This document shows positions 1-14,261 of a DNA stretch of 64,000 nt, in pieces (the stretch's first letter is position 1; the number at the start of each line of letters is the position of its first letter). Source of the DNA: Apostichopus japonicus (Eukaryota; Echinodermata; Holothuroidea; Aspidochirotida; Stichopodidae); NCBI RefSeq assembly GCF_037975245.1, contig NC_092569.1, forward strand, positions 30,134,668-30,198,667, read 5' to 3'. The notes under the pieces were generated by a model. The model searched no databases. It was not told where the DNA came from and saw nothing but the letters and a program-made list of their open reading frames with translations. The position numbers were made by a program, and so were the translations under genes.

Positions 1-1161
1 ATCACCTGACTCAAACTGAACATTTCTTCAAGTTCGATTACAAGGTATGGAACCTTCCACTATTTTAAAGTTAAGATATCTTACTGAAAGAAGGTACCAT
101 ATAATTATAGTTTGTTGACTATTTGAAATATAATTTAATTATCTTTGTATTGGTATTTTGACATATAGCCTAAATGTTTTTTTTTAGATTAGCCAACGCC
201 AACTCTTCGGAAATCATATCAAAATAAGAGAGCCGACAAGGGAAGTTGCCTTTGTACAGATAAGACTCAAGTTATACGTATGCATATGATCAGTTTATGT
301 AAAAAAAAAACAAGGTATTATAAAACATCTGTTCAACTTTAGACTGCCTAGGAGAACATTGTATATATTTACCGATACAAAGAGTATAGCTCTGGTTCAA
401 TAGGGGAATCGCATGATTGAATTTTAAACAAGAAGAAATATTTGAAAATGTAAGTATTGAAATAACTGAATATTACAGTTTAGCATTTAGTTATTATACT
501 AGAAGAGAGAAGTAGGCCTATGGAGCATGAATTTGAACTAAAATAAATAAACATGTGAATTAAAGCTCAATAATTTATAAGATGAAATGAAGGACTTGTA
601 TCGTGTTGGTATGTGTCGGTTAAACAGTGGGGTTGGACATTTGAGGGGGACTTGTGCGCTGACGTTATGTACATGATATTGGAAAGTTACTCGAATTATG
701 GAAAATATGAAAAAGTATATTTATTCCTGGCCACATCGCGAAACGTTATTGATTAAAGCTTGGTGCGTAACAAAACACTTTTGAGATGTATAATTGGCTT
801 TTATTCTTAGTATTGTACATGGAAGCACGTTTTAAAGAACAAAGTTTGTAGGCATAAAAGATTAAAAAATGAGAACGTTTTGTTCTAAGGCGAAACAGAG
901 TTGTCCTTTCGCGAAGTTGAAAATACTCAGTTTTTAATATAATTGAAGGCTTTCTTACCGAATGTTATTAAGTATTTTAATCCGTGTTTACCTACTTCTT
1001 GTGAGATGCGAACACTCAGTTTGTCTTAACATTGAACTTTAATAAGATTGGCGCAGCAGCATATTGATGCGACTTAGCTTTTAAAACTTGAAGCAGTCAG
1101 AAGATATTCATTAGAGTAATATATTTAAAAAAAAATAAAATAAAAAAATGAAAAGACTTAC

Positions 1162-1227
1162 CATTTCTGTTCCAAACGAGTTCCAAATCGTCAAAACAGT
1201 TAAACAAACTTTGAACAAATTCTCCAT
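1162..1227 (-). CDS. Signal-peptide exon of a third paralogue lying left of the window
   Basis: 22 codons, MENLFKVCLTVLTIW...GTEM, with donor GTAAGT directly after the last ATG. By the 6.7 kb intron 1 of its sisters, its exon 2 would fall about 5.5 kb outside the left edge. Open frame and donor are intact, so a third array member is predicted. Confidence 0.65.
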
Positions 1228-1492
1228 GATTTCGGGTTTGAAGAAATGTCACGCTGAAATATATTTGATGAAGGGCAAGATGACAAATGACACAGAGTAT
1301 CCAGTTAGGGGTGACCAGCACCTTATTGGAATTACCGTAGTAGTATGGATGTCCATTAATGCCATCGTTCTATTTGAAACATGATTAGTTGAACAGCTTA
1401 TACAAAACATACTGCACATATATTGTATTCTTTGGCTTGTATGTAAAGAAGACTATTCGACATGCGCAATCTAACTTAATATTATTTACAGC

Positions 1493-1500
1493 TATTTATA
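1493..1500 (-). promoter_or_regulatory. TATA box of left-hand paralogue exon 1
   Basis: TATAAATA on the minus strand, 266 bp upstream of the ATG at 1227, within a stretch well conserved between array members. Role inferred from position and conservation. Confidence 0.4.
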
Positions 1501-1959
1501 TCTTGAGATTTTAGTCAATAGTACACTAAGCTTCAGTTGCATAAATGTTGAATTGTCCTTTCCCCAATAAAGCTAACATAAACACGTATTGCATAGCTAA
1601 TGCATATCGTGTTTCTAGTTCCAAGGACAGCAATGGTATTGCAAATTCAATAACTGTCAATGTATTTAGTTCTTGAAACAAATATCAATTACGATGGTCA
1701 CTTTTAATTTATATTACATTAAGCGTGGTTTATGTTGAAGGGTTTTGTAGTGGTGTGCCAAACAACGTAAGGCTACCTAGTCGATGGAAAGAGTCAGAAT
1801 GCTGATTTTACTTGTAGTGATTAAGCTCTCATTATCGAAATTTTTCGGAACCCTTAATGAGTAAATTAACTTAGCTAAGTAACAACAGGCAGGAAAAATT
1901 CAAGAAGTGTCGACTGGATGAAAGGAAGTGTTATTAAAGTACATGGACTAGTCAGCACT

Positions 1960-2600
1960 TCATAACATGTATGAACTGGTACACTATATCATATATACCG
2001 TGAAATGGGCTATACTACAATATCAATAATGCATGGCATCATCTACAGTTTACACTTTGTTTGAAATAGTGTACACTATACGCACTGTATGATGAAGTAT
2101 ATAAGTTAAACACTGCATTAACTAGTCTATACTATACAATGTATGATATAGACTAAAATAAACACACTGTATGAACTAGTTTACACTATATGCAAGGTAT
2201 GATCTGATCTATACTATACAAAATATATATACTATACCCGATGTGAACTATAGTGTACACTGTATTGACTAGTTTACACTATATGGAAGGTATAACTTAG
2301 TCCACACATTACACACTTTATGAAATAGTCTTCACTATATTCAAGGTATGATATGGTATATACTATACACACTGCACGAACTATACACAATGTGAGCAAT
2401 ATTCTACAATTTACGCACTGTATGAACTAGTCTAAAGTATAAAAATTATATGAATTATGTCTACTCTATACGCACTGTGTGTGAAAGCATATACCACACA
2501 CTATGTATGCATTACGGTGTACAATATACACATTTTATGAACTATTCTATACAAAACAATTATATGAACCAATATATAGTGCATCTACACAATATCACCA
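1960..2600. repeat. Degenerate satellite of the CACTGTATGAACTAGT type
   Basis: Repeated variants of ACTGTATGAACTAGTCTACA with ACTATA spacers, roughly 35-50 bp apart, over 640 bp. Also present at 32440-33010; mostly lost in the third block copy (38750-38820). Confidence 0.65.
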
Positions 2601-2732
2601 ATAACACACTATAGGGTTTAGCTTGAATTGTGCATCAAACCCACCACCTGCTCCCCTACTCCCTTCCTCCTTTCCAAATTAAGTTTTCTGAGGTACTTCC
2701 AATTATAGCAGAACATTTTCTAACCATGTGTT

Positions 2733-2833
<101 letters not shown>

Positions 2834-3230
2834 GTAAACAAACATCTAACTAACACCGTTTCGAATAGTTTTGCAGCGGTAAACTGTATGAACATTACTT
2901 CCTTGTTTTATTGTGCCTACGTCACATCCTGTTTGCGGGATCGAGTATTCTCACATCTCATTGAATAACAATGTTAGCTGTTTTATTGGACGAGGACTTG
3001 TGAATGAACTATAGGATTTGCATCCATGCTCTGTATCTTCTATATACGATAGGTACATAAGGTACATTCACATCATACTTTGCTTTTACATAAACCTCGT
3101 ATGTATTGAAGGCGTAGCTATAGGTGGTTCAAGCAGTTAATTTATCCCTGGCCCGCAGTTCTCAGGAGAGTCCTGAGGTTTGGTTCCCAACAGTATTAGC
3201 CAACGGATGACAACTGCCAGTGATTTTTTA

Positions 3231-4734
3231 GCATAAATAATTCAATGAGTGCCAGCATGCCTACACCAAAGTATTATTTCGCCGTCAGTGGCGTAGCCAG
3301 AGGTAGATGGAATGTACCCCTCCCCCATACACACAAGATTTGCGGTGAAGAAACTGGGATGGTAAAGAAAATTGACAAAAGAAAAAATAGCTATGATATA
3401 TGATATTGGATAGGCTACTCGATTTTACAGCACGGTTTGATCTGCTACTCAGAAGGTTTCCCTCTTTAGCTGTAGGCCTACTTAGAATAGAAATAGTAAA
3501 AAAAAATAGTAAAAGTAAAATTTGAGTCAATAATTGATACTTCTAGTCAAAGTGAGTCGTACGGCACTGGATTGTCGTCTTTTATAAAAGATCACTGAGA
3601 AATCAGATAACTGTGAATACCTACTTACGAGTATTACTATGTATTTGTAAATGTTTGATATCGTTAATATATATACAAGGCCGTAGCAATTGGGGCCACG
3701 GGAAGAAGTACTTGCCCTGTCCTCAAAGTTTCTTGCAATATTTAGCATTTTATAAAGCAACTTAATGTAGTTCTAATAATGGTAATGATAGTATCATTTT
3801 GCGTCTAAGATCCCTTATCGACAGAAAACTTTCTCAAAGGCGATTGACACTACTCCCAGTATAGGCCCCACCCCTTAAGCCCTTCACTGTACGGACGTCA
3901 GAACAATTTTGTCGTATATCGTAGTATACGACAAAAATACAGGCTGTATTTGTTGTGCAAAATCACTTCAATACAAGCGTCAATTCAACCTCCATCGTAA
4001 TTATGCAATTCACGCATATTCCGTGAGCCGGTCTGATATAGTACAATGTTTAATTAATTGAATTTTTCTTCGTCAATGCCTGGTATGCACATAAAATAAA
4101 ATTAATACTCTTTTCAACTATAAAGGTGCAATCCATGGCAGTGCTAAATCGTCTAGCTCTGTCTTTGTACATTTTACAGAAACAATAACGTAAATCGGTT
4201 GATCCATTTGTGATATGGTGGTAATAAGAAGTAGAAAGTGAGCGTTCATAAAGGTCGAATTTTTAGCATTATATGCCCTACTTTTCAGTAGAAATGTTTA
4301 AAAAAGAATGAACCAAATTTGGAAGTATTCCTCCTTATTTCTGGGAGACTATAGTTAGAAGAAAAGAAAACAGGATTTCCAATGTGAGCGGTCCTTTTCG
4401 GGCGCGGAACAGAAACTATAATAGTGCTGTTTTGACTGTTTTATTAACACTTTACTCTGAAATATGAATTCTTCTAGACCTCCCCTTTAGATAGTGTAGC
4501 CGAATTTTGACATCATATTAAACCAATTGTTTCATGATACAAAAATTTAACCGTTGGGAAATTATTGAGCGATATTTTTAATAATATTTTCATTAAAATA
4601 TTTTTTATAATAATAATAATACTGTTTTTAATAATATTTCATTTAAAATATGTTTTTAAATTATAATATATCTAATAATATTTCTAAATAAAATATATAT
4701 ATTTTCTTTTGCTTCAACAAAACAATTTTAGACC
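3231..4734. other. Non-coding flank left of the LINE
   Basis: Partly paralogous to 39195-39700 (for example GGCGTAGCCAGAGG-like stretches at 3291 and 39347). No gene seen; AT-rich with ATAATAATA runs near 4590-4690. Confidence 0.5.
3907..3936. other. Perfect 12-bp stem-loop
   Basis: TTTTGTCGTATA and its exact complement separated by TCGTAG. Shares the TTTTGTCGT theme with the MITE-like element at 14262-14445. Confidence 0.5.
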
Positions 4735-4764
4735 TCAGAGAGAAAAATGCCGCATTAAAGTGAA

Positions 4765-5175
4765 AGTGTAGATCGCTTGAAAAAAAGAGTAACACACCTA
4801 GAAGAAACCCAAACCATCTATGCCACCCTGTTGAACAAGCAGGAACGTTTCTCTTGAAGGAACAACAACAGAATCGTCGGCATGAAACATCACATTAAGG
4901 AGACTGCATTAATATAGCTACCAAGGTTTTCGAGGAAGTAGGAGTCCAGCCGTGCAAAATTGAACGGGCACATCGAGACGGCAAAGCCATACCAGGGAGG
5001 GACAGACATCTGCTGGTTAAATTATCCTTCTACCAAGACAAAATCGGAATCCTCAGATCTGCCAAGCAGGCTCTTGCTTATCAAAATCACTACATTATAG
5101 ACGGCCTCACCTAAGCACAAAGTACAACACCTCTGTTGCAATGTAGTGAGACTAATATTCTCTGGGGGCCTCTGG
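4765..5175 (+). pseudogene. L1-type ORF1 remnant
   Basis: Broken frames give VDRLKKRVTHLEETQ (coiled-coil-like heptads), RNNNRIVGMKHH (compare the RRNNIRI-x-G motif of the ORF1 RNA-binding region), then VFEEVGVQPCKIERAHRDG and RHLLVKLSFYQDKIGILRSA. The order coiled coil, RRM-like, C-terminal domain fits L1 ORF1p, the RNA-binding chaperone. At least two in-frame stops and one frame change. Confidence 0.6.
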
Positions 5176-5561
5176 AGAGGAAGCGATGGAAAACCGTACA
5201 AAATTGATTGATGTTTCTCTTGGCAGCCAACTAAATACTTCATCATTTACCCTGTAATATGTCTCCAATCTGTTCTACAATTAATTTACCGTTCCTGCTG
5301 TTCAGGAACATTTTGTCAACATTGAAATGCATCCCCATAAGAAGCCACCGACGGGACTTTTGTTTACCCAAGTGGATCCCAGACACGTTGCTTCTTTTTT
5401 AACAGATATCTTGGATTTTCTTTGTGTTTTTATGTGTTTGTGTATTCGTGGACTTTATTTCTATCTCAATTCTGTTTTTCGTCGTAAGTACAACTACATG
5501 CAGAGACTGTATTCCACATTTCGATTCATATTGATATTTCATTGCCCTAGCTGATATAAAG

Positions 5562-8500
5562 ATTTGCTCCTGTAATATCAGAGGCTTAACGCAGAGTTAA
5601 AAACGTAGGCAACAATTTACATATTTTCATCGCCATCATTTTAATATAATTCTTGTCCAGAAAACGCACAGTACCCCTGAGGTGGAGCGCTTCTGGACTA
5701 ATGATTGGGAAGGGAAAATTATTTTTTCTCATGGTACTGCTCTAAAGTGCATACTGACCAGCATGGTTAATGCATTATTGTTGAATTTAACTACAATCAT
5801 CGGTTTTTTAATATTGTTTGTACCTATGGCCCTAACCAAGATAATCCTGCTTTCTACAATGACGTTTCTCGTAACTTAAATTTGTTCAATACTAATAATA
5901 TCATTTGAGGTGGGGATTTCAACTTTGTACTTAATCTTGCATTGATATCTCGGTGGTGACCTTAGAACAAACTTTAAAGCCCGTGATGTATGCCTAGCTC
6001 TCATGGATATTCAAAATCTGGTCGATTTCTGGAGAGAGAGAAACCCTCTCTTAAACGATTTCAGCTAGCATTCTAACATTGCCTACATTCCTTGCAGATT
6101 TTTTCCTTATATCTCTTAGTTTTGTTAGTAAAGTCGTCAATATTGATTTCCAGCCTCCTCTTCAATCTGACCACTCCTATGGTGGTTTTATCGATTCACA
6201 ATCATGAAGATAATAGAGGTCCAGGGTATTGGAAGTTTAACAACTCTCTTTTAGCTGATTCTGCGTATAACGTCCTAATCCAATATCTAGTTGCTACTGT
6301 TACTCGCAACACACGTTCTCTAAACCCTTCCGCAATTTGGGAGAATCTCAAATATGTCATTTGCTCTAAAACTATTAAATTTGCCAAACAAAAAGCTAAA
6401 AGTACACGTAAAAGCGAATCGAAATATTACGCAGTATCTCCAATCTGGAAAGAGAGTTGTATTAAAACCACTCCGATGACATTCGTCAAAGTTTAGATAC
6501 TGCCCGTAATAAATTAAAAGGTTTGTATCATGACAAGCTTCATGGCATTATTGTTCGGTCGAGAGCTCGTTGGGTTGAGGCTGGTGAAGGAAGCACGTAA
6601 TATTTTTTGAATTAAGAAAGGCGCAACAAGGCAAATAACAGCATTTTTAGCTTAGATATGAACGGGGGCAATGTCACCAGCAACATTGGAGAAATTATCC
6701 GTGATATACGTTTGTTTCATAGTACATTATACTCTCATTCACAATGTTATCCTTCATATTTTATTAGAGATTTGCCTGACTTTCACTTTGAGGAATCGGA
6801 CCCCAGTTCATGCGACGGGCCCATTACTTTAGAGGAATGTCATAGAGCCTTAAGCTCAATGGCTAACGGTAAATCTCCCGGTAGTGATGGTCTCTCTACT
6901 GAGTTTTATAGAAATTGTTTTTTTCTTGGTCAGCTTGCTGTCGATTCCTTGAATTTTGGTTTTGATCATCATTCATTATCCTGTGAGCAAAATAGAAGGG
7001 TCATTACTCTAATTCCTAAACCGGATAAGGACCATAATGTTATAGCTAACTATATACCTATCAGTTTCCTTAACACTGACTACAAGATAGGAGCAAACGC
7101 ATAAGCTAACCGGTTAAAACGGGTCGGCGACAATACTGTTTTGGATAACCTTACTGGTTTTACCAAAAATAAGTTTATTGGGGAAAACATTCGTTTTGTG
7201 CTGGACCTAATCGATCACACTACGACAAATAAAAGCTTTTGATTGTATCGATTGGGATTTTATTGACCACACTCTTATTTATTTCAACTTTGGGAACAGT
7301 TTTCGACGATGGATCAAAACACTCTACACTGGTAGTTCTTCCTGTGTTTTAAATAATGGTCATTTGACAGGTTTCTTCCCTATTCAGAGAGGAGTAAGGC
7401 AAGGTTGTCCCTTTAGCCCGTACCTCTTTATTCTATGTGCAGATATTTTAGCTGGAAAATTATTTATGACAACACAGTCAAGGAGATAAAAATATTTGGC
7501 CGGAGATTAATGTTCTTCTTAGACGGTAGCCGCAACAGCACTGTTAAGGTGCTGAATACCTTAGAGAATTTTCGACTAGCATCAGGTCTCAAAATTAATT
7601 TCAGCAAATCCCAGTATCTTCCCTGGGTCCTTTCATTTAAAAAAATCTTGCTCATGTCAGTGAATTCAATATTTTGATTACTAACGCTCCTATTAAGTAT
7701 CTCGGTATCAACTTTACTCACAAGGGTAACGTTCTCTTTCGCTTAACATATGAGCAGAAGCTACCTAGGATGAAACACCAGCTTAGAGTTTGGAATGAGC
7801 GCGATCTTACACCTATTGGCAGAAACACAATAGTAAAGTCTTTTGGAATCAGCCAACTCGTCTTCCTTTTTTCAGGTTCTGCCTAGTCCCCCAAAAGACT
7901 TTATTTATAAAGTCCAAAGTTTTATTTTTTGACTTCATTCGGAACGGGAATCCTGACAAAGTTAAGAGACTTACTATGTATTACCCAATTGAAAAGGGAG
8001 GTTTTAAAATAAAACATGTTCACAGCTTTGTGGAAGCTCTTAAAACCTCATGGGTCAAACGTTATTGTAACAATGCCACCACTGGGTATTGGAAGCTCCT
8101 TTTTCATTCCTCTCTTTCGCCGTTCGGTAAAGAGTTGCTTTTCAAATGTAATTTTCATGTCGAGGATATTTCCTGTATCAAACATATCTTCATTTAGCAA
8201 ATTTGCATGGCTTGGAGAAACGTTACCTTTAAGAAACCCTCGGATCACTTTGGTGATCAAATCCTTTTGAATTATCATTTTATTAGAATTGAAAGTACCA
8301 TTGTTGATGACAAAAAACTTCACGTCGCCGGTTTACTGTTTGTTAAGGATATATTTTTGCCAGATGGGAAGCAATTGTCCTTCAATGCTTTTTTAACCAA
8401 ATTTAAAATGTTAAGGTATCGTTTTACTTGTTTTCATGGGATCATTTCTGCAATTCCTAGAGGCTGGAAATATTCCGTCAGTTTAGAAAACGGTGTCGAG

Positions 8501-9163
8501 GAACAGCAAGATCACCTTATCAATCTTATGTCTAGCTTTTCTAACTTGTCACAAGTAGTCTACCCTCGTCTTATGGACTGCATTTCACTCCCGCCAAAAG
8601 CCTGCTCTAAATGAAGCGTTACTTATGACTTCTCTCAGGACGATTGCATAGTTATATTTAAGGTGCCTTCCCGTACGCTTTCTGAAGCAAAAATACAATA
8701 TTTCCGATTCAAATTCTTACACCGCATCTTAGGAACCAATCGGTTTTTAAATTTAATGAAAATATCGGCTTCTCCGCTCTGTACATTTTGCAATATTGAA
8801 GAGAAAACTATTGAACATTTATTCTGGTCCTGTCATGTGACGTCTAATTTCCTTTGAGATTGCGAACAGAAAATTTTTGGTAGACAGTTTATAGGCTCAA
8901 ACAAAGATCTTTTCCTTCGGTAAAGTGGTAACAGGTTACGACCCATTGATTTTTTTTATCCTTCATATGAAATACTTCATCTTCAATGTAAACAAAACAA
9001 TGTTTAGCCTGTCTGCTATAATTTCTTCTTTAAAATGAAATTCATTCTTTACGTTGAAAAGCACATGGACTCGAAGCGAAACTCTACTAGCTCTGCTCGT
9101 AGAAAATACACGGCATTAAGGACTTGTTTTACTCATTCAATCAATGAACTTTGCGACTCTTGA
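5562..9163 (+). pseudogene. L1/Tx1-type ORF2 remnant (endonuclease-RT)
   Basis: Endonuclease start IKICSCNIRGL near 5562; ILVQKTHST near 5655, where the catalytic Glu of the usual QETH is Lys; GGDFNFVLN near 5910 after a stop; SDHS near 6165. RT: NGKSPGSDGLSTEFY near 6870, LNTDYKI near 7070, motif A KAFDCIDWDFI near 7240, QRGVRQGCPFSPYLF near 7385. The YADD box is deleted just before FFLDGSRN near 7510. C-terminal zinc-knuckle-like CTFCNIEEKTIEHLFWSC near 8790-8840, end TGA near 9161. Dead element: several frameshifts plus lost catalytic residues. Confidence 0.75.
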
Positions 9164-12100
9164 CTTAACCTCTGCTTATCATCTACTTTACTGTTACATA
9201 TATGTAGTAGCATAGACAATCTCTGATGTTTATCGCTGTTTTATTCCTCACTGTGCTTTGTTTTACCTGTGTGTGTTTGGGTGTTTATGTTCGTAAGTAC
9301 TTGTTTGTATGCATGTGTGTCTCTATTTTTTTTTGGGAGGGGGGTGTGGAGAATTTGATTTGCTGACGAATCTGGAAGTGGTAACTGAAATGGGGAAGGG
9401 GGAAAGTTTTAGTTTTGAAACGTCCTTAGATGCAATTTGGTGCATATTTTAAGTCAAATTTGGCACCGTAGAATTTCCATTTCGATATTATTTTTATGGC
9501 AGTCGGCAGAAAACGAATTAATTGCATTACGAAAATAATTTGCATACCGGTACCTTATATTGGAAAGTAGATTATACAAATCGCAGCTTGAAATTAGGAA
9601 GTCAGATTCTAATTGCTGAACATTGGTGAATGTAATTATGCTTTGCCTATGCCTCTCGGGCTCAAACCATCGCAATGAGTATGTATACCTTTTCATCAAT
9701 ATTTTTAGTTCGAGCATTATCAGTTATTTGCCGAGAGGTTTTTAACCTCTTTTAAATGCTAAAGAAGTATTTGAGAAAAATATCCTGAAATAAGAAGATA
9801 TCCTCAGAAAATATTTTCATAGAAATGAAACAGAAATAGAACCAAGACTTGCTGAAGTCCTACTGGAGTGCTTTATAGCTATTGTACGTTGTCACACGGT
9901 GACATATTTCACCCTGAAGACTATAAGAATAATTATAATTTTGGTGATTATAGAAGTTATCTTAATACCATACTCACGTACTTTGCAAGAAATTAATAGA
10001 GGAAAAACTAATAAAATGTTTGGGACAGAAAAAAGTAACTTTGATCATTTTCTACTATTTTCTTTTATTAATAACTGTTTTCCATGTTTTGTTTAATATA
10101 AGCAAACACGAAAAGTTGAAACAATTCTGAAACGGTTCAAAGCGACATATTTTCATTTCCATGATACATTTAAATAACGTTTTATGTTGATAGCAATGGT
10201 TTGTTGACCTTGAATCAGGAAGCAAAGGAAAATGAGAAGGAAACTAAAATTAAAATGTTAAAAAACGTTGGTTTCAGTTCACAGTTCCTAACAATTTTTG
10301 ATCCTTTTAGTATTACTTATTTGACTTTTTGCAAACGTTGTGCGATTTTTCTTTGTTATTCATCTATCATGTTTAATTCAATTGAATGTCAAACCTTATT
10401 TACAGCAACAAATATAGTGGTGAGATACGATTGTAGTTCATTAGAAACCAGACAATCTGGTATGGGTATCAATTAGGGTAATGATTGTCTGTAGTTCAAG
10501 ATTGCACCACTATATACTACAACGAAATGGCGATTACATGCGATAACATTTAAGAAACCCTTTGGGTGGTCTTTGGTATGAAATTTACGTAATTTGGCTG
10601 GGAGTTTATCTGGAGAAACTCTACATCCCAGTTTACAGACTGGAGATGTCTATTGTTCATATTAATACAATGGAATGAACAGTACAAAACAGTGTTAGAG
10701 ACAGTGTCAAAGGGCAAATGATTGCAATTTTGGGTGGTTTGGTGAGGCACAGTCGGTGGGATCAGGTGGGGGGGGGGAGGGTGGCGGGGGTTGAACAGGT
10801 TCTGTTGAGTTTGAAGCTACCATGATTATAAGTTATAAATGGGGTGGCTGTTAGCTTACTGCCAGAAGTAAGATGCTTCATTAGTCTACTGGAATCACCC
10901 ATTGACTGGCAGGTAAATCAACTGTTTGCAGTTTGTTAGGGTTATAAAATTAACATCATATAAAATTCTGATATATTTGAAATGTTAATTATCTTTCAGA
11001 TAGTAAATCACATAAATATTCCTTGTTATCGTAAAGCAGTCGTCAGCAACGGAAGAAGATGCCTTGGAGCGTGAGAGGCAAAGGGCAGAAGGAATCACTC
11101 CAACTGAGTTGAAAGGATGACATAAAAAAATTAAGACAGAAATAACTTCTGGATCTCTAACCGTTACCATCTGAGTCAAAGCAGCTCACACTGTAGTAAG
11201 TTGGTTAGCTACAGAATATTTATGGTATGCGTTATTGGTCACCTTGATATTCAAAGATATTTTTTCAATCTTAAAGGCTCAAAGTAACTTAGTGATCACG
11301 GCGGGTGAATTTGTTTTAAGACGGTGCTGGATGAGTGATTGACTCAAAGTTCTGTTTGTGCAGTTTCACAGAATGAAAACATGTTTAAAGGGTATTCTGG
11401 TGACAGACAATTGTAAACATATAAACTATTCCACAATGCTAGTTGAAAACACCATCTCAATATCATGCCTGTGAATGTGAACGTTTTTGACTGGCTAAAC
11501 CCTCAACTACTACAGGAAGTTGGATCACAGTAAGGGTTTCGTGTTGTCTTATTTACAAATGCTATTTGGAAGCTTTACTTAGGCTATTATAATCTTCTTG
11601 TTGATTTGTCATTGAAACCTGATTCATATGGAAGTTTGCATAGCTGTCAATGTTCTCTGTACTTACAACTTCATCAAAATGCATCTTTTCGTAGAAATAT
11701 TCTTTTGTTTGTGAATAAATCATTGAGATATTATAAAGAAAAAAAGACATTTTCAGCTAAAATGTCATGACGACATCATCCATTCTGCTGTTGCCAGATG
11801 CATTTAAAACATATCACCAGTTTGAAACATTCATATCTTCACAATACAAAAATGCTATGAGGATTTGGTTTTCACAGTAAGATTAAAACAAAATTGTTCA
11901 GCAATCAACTTTAGCTACCAGAATATTCTTTTAAGAATAAAACAAGTTAAGATGCTTAACTTAAAATGCATAACTGGAGGCGGAAAAAAACCAACTTTTA
12001 TTTGACTAATACTAAAGTATTTTAGTACACAAACAATACTGTAGTTCCGGTTTAGTCAAAAGAGACAGTAATTTAGAGAAATTTGATGTCAACGTTAGCA

Positions 12101-14261
12101 GATTCTCACTGACCAGAAAAACGATGCATGTTACAATGACGTCATTTTATTGTGACATCAACTGCGGAGTGAACCGCAAACGCTAAGCAATAACAATGGA
12201 CTTTCTAAGTACTTCTCGTTAGAAAGTGAACCTTTTCTTAACATTATACTTCCAATAAAAATGCAGATGCATGAGAAAGAATGGTTGTTAGAATATTTCA
12301 GCATTTTTAACTCATGTTATGTAGCAATTCTTCAATCAAAAGTACATTATGGATAAAAACCTGCCTCAACGTCTGGTGATATTCCGTTAGATTAGTTACT
12401 TTTATAGGCCAGTATGCACACTGTGCCGTACGAAATTAAGGTGTTTCAACAATTGAAATGCCTACCTTATGAAATATGTCGACATCTCTGGTATATCTTC
12501 ATTTGTTGTTGCAATTTTAATCGAATCCACAAAATAAGAAGTTTTGGGTGTGTCTCAGTCTCGCTGGCATAAAGTAAGGCGTTCAGAAAATCACAACTCC
12601 ACGAGAGTAGATACACAAGTGAAGGGAACACCACAGTGAAAAAAGGGCCTGATAGATTCCATATTCCATATACTATTTTCAAAAGTTAAAAGATGCGAAA
12701 ACTTTTACCGTCGCAGAACAATATATACATGCCTACAATGCACATTGTCCATAAACGTGTTAGTGTGCGTAGTGTCATTTCGTTGGTTCTGCTAAAGAGA
12801 ACTAAGTCACGCCTGTGGCCTATTGTATAGCAGTGTACGACCTTTCTTTTGTAACATGATCTTTTTTCCCTGCACCTATAGGGTAAATCACGGCTGAAGA
12901 TAAACAATTGAGCTTGCACATTAGAATAACAAGGCAGTTGTGACTAATGAGTTTAGGCAAATATAAATATAAATATATTAGGGAGACTACCTTTAGAGGG
13001 CCTCTGCATAGACTATACTGCCTATAAGTGTTTGCCTGCAGCCACCCCGTTCAAAATTAATCCAAAACCTGTGACGTTTTTCGTCGGTTTCATGACTGGG
13101 AAACGTAAAGAAACTTAAACTTTGGTTTTCTGAAGTGTTGCAACCTCCTACTACCCAGTTCCATGGTATTTTGATAATAACAGTATGACAGAGTGTCGTA
13201 TCAGCCTAGTGTTAGTTCTGAGTGAATAGCTTGATCGAAAGTTTACCTCAAGAGACTCGGCACAAGTACGTCAAAGGGGAAACCTGTAGTCATCTGAGCG
13301 CTTTGGAATTTTTGACAAGACGCCGTAATGAGGCAGTCGATTTCTTCTGCTTTTGACAATAGACCTAGCTATTTTCCGGAGGGGAAAACCCCAAGCAGGA
13401 AAATTATTTTGTTTGTATTTTTATCAAGAGTCCTATAGGCTACAAAATAAAAGGAAAAATATCCCTGCAAACACGCCTGGGGCATGGTTATTGTTGCCCC
13501 AATGAAATCCTTGGACAAGTAAGACCATGTACGAAAATTTGATACAATGTTCTTCTTTAGGGGGCCTTGCCTACGTAAGTCAGTACCAGGTGTATTTAAC
13601 CTGTTTAGGATGGGGACCTGTTTTTCTTCCGAGCCAAGTTTAAGCTGCATTTGGGCTAACATGTAAGAATGTAGGATGGTATACGCTAATTTCGCGTTGC
13701 TAAGGGCCTTTGTATTTCTCCAAAAATTAATGATGAAGCTGATCGTTCTGTTTCCTGAGGATTATTTAATATTACACATATTACAAAATGAAGTCGACTC
13801 ACTACCGTAAAGATTCTCTAAGCTTTGACTGTCGAAGCCTTAGCCAATTTTCCATAACTTAGCGTATGCGTACATGTAAAAACGACACACTGTGGTATGG
13901 ATGTGTTTAACTATGGATGTCGTTTGATCTGCTTTTACCATAATGCAAAATAACGTTAATCCGGTTCACTATATGATTTGTCAAGGTATCCGTACCATGT
14001 TTAAGCCATCGAATGACAACGAATTTGTCTAAAGTGATTTTACATTAAAATTACACACAATTCCCCAGCACTGACTACTCGCAAGCCGATGACTTGAGAA
14101 ACATTACATTAATCCAAACAACAACATCCACAAGAATTTGTTTCGAATTAAAGCAAGTTAGGCCTACGCTAGACTGTACTTATAAACACTACATAATAGT
14201 ATAAATTATGTGCTACACAATAAACATATGTAGGACCAACAGAATCAGATGTTGAGCAATA
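9164..14261. other. 3' flank of gene 1, non-coding
   Basis: From about 9790 it is paralogous to about 40840-44100 with many indels. Only the possible exon remnant near 11044-11121 stands out. 12.0-13.9 kb shows no gene or repeat I can name. Confidence 0.5.

Larger units (their letters stand above)
4735..9163 (+). mobile_element. Decayed L1/Tx1-type LINE
   Basis: Non-LTR retrotransposon on the plus strand with recognisable ORF1, endonuclease, reverse transcriptase and C-terminal Cys motif, all broken by stops and shifts. Absent from the paralogous position near 39.7-40.8 kb, so it inserted in this copy after the array duplicated. The 3' UTR may run to about 9440; its exact end is unclear. Confidence 0.8.

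Noticed and set aside
10201-10476. 91-codon plus-strand frame in the gene 1 flank
   Set aside because: The paralogous region near 41180-41400 does not keep the frame and the composition is low-complexity.
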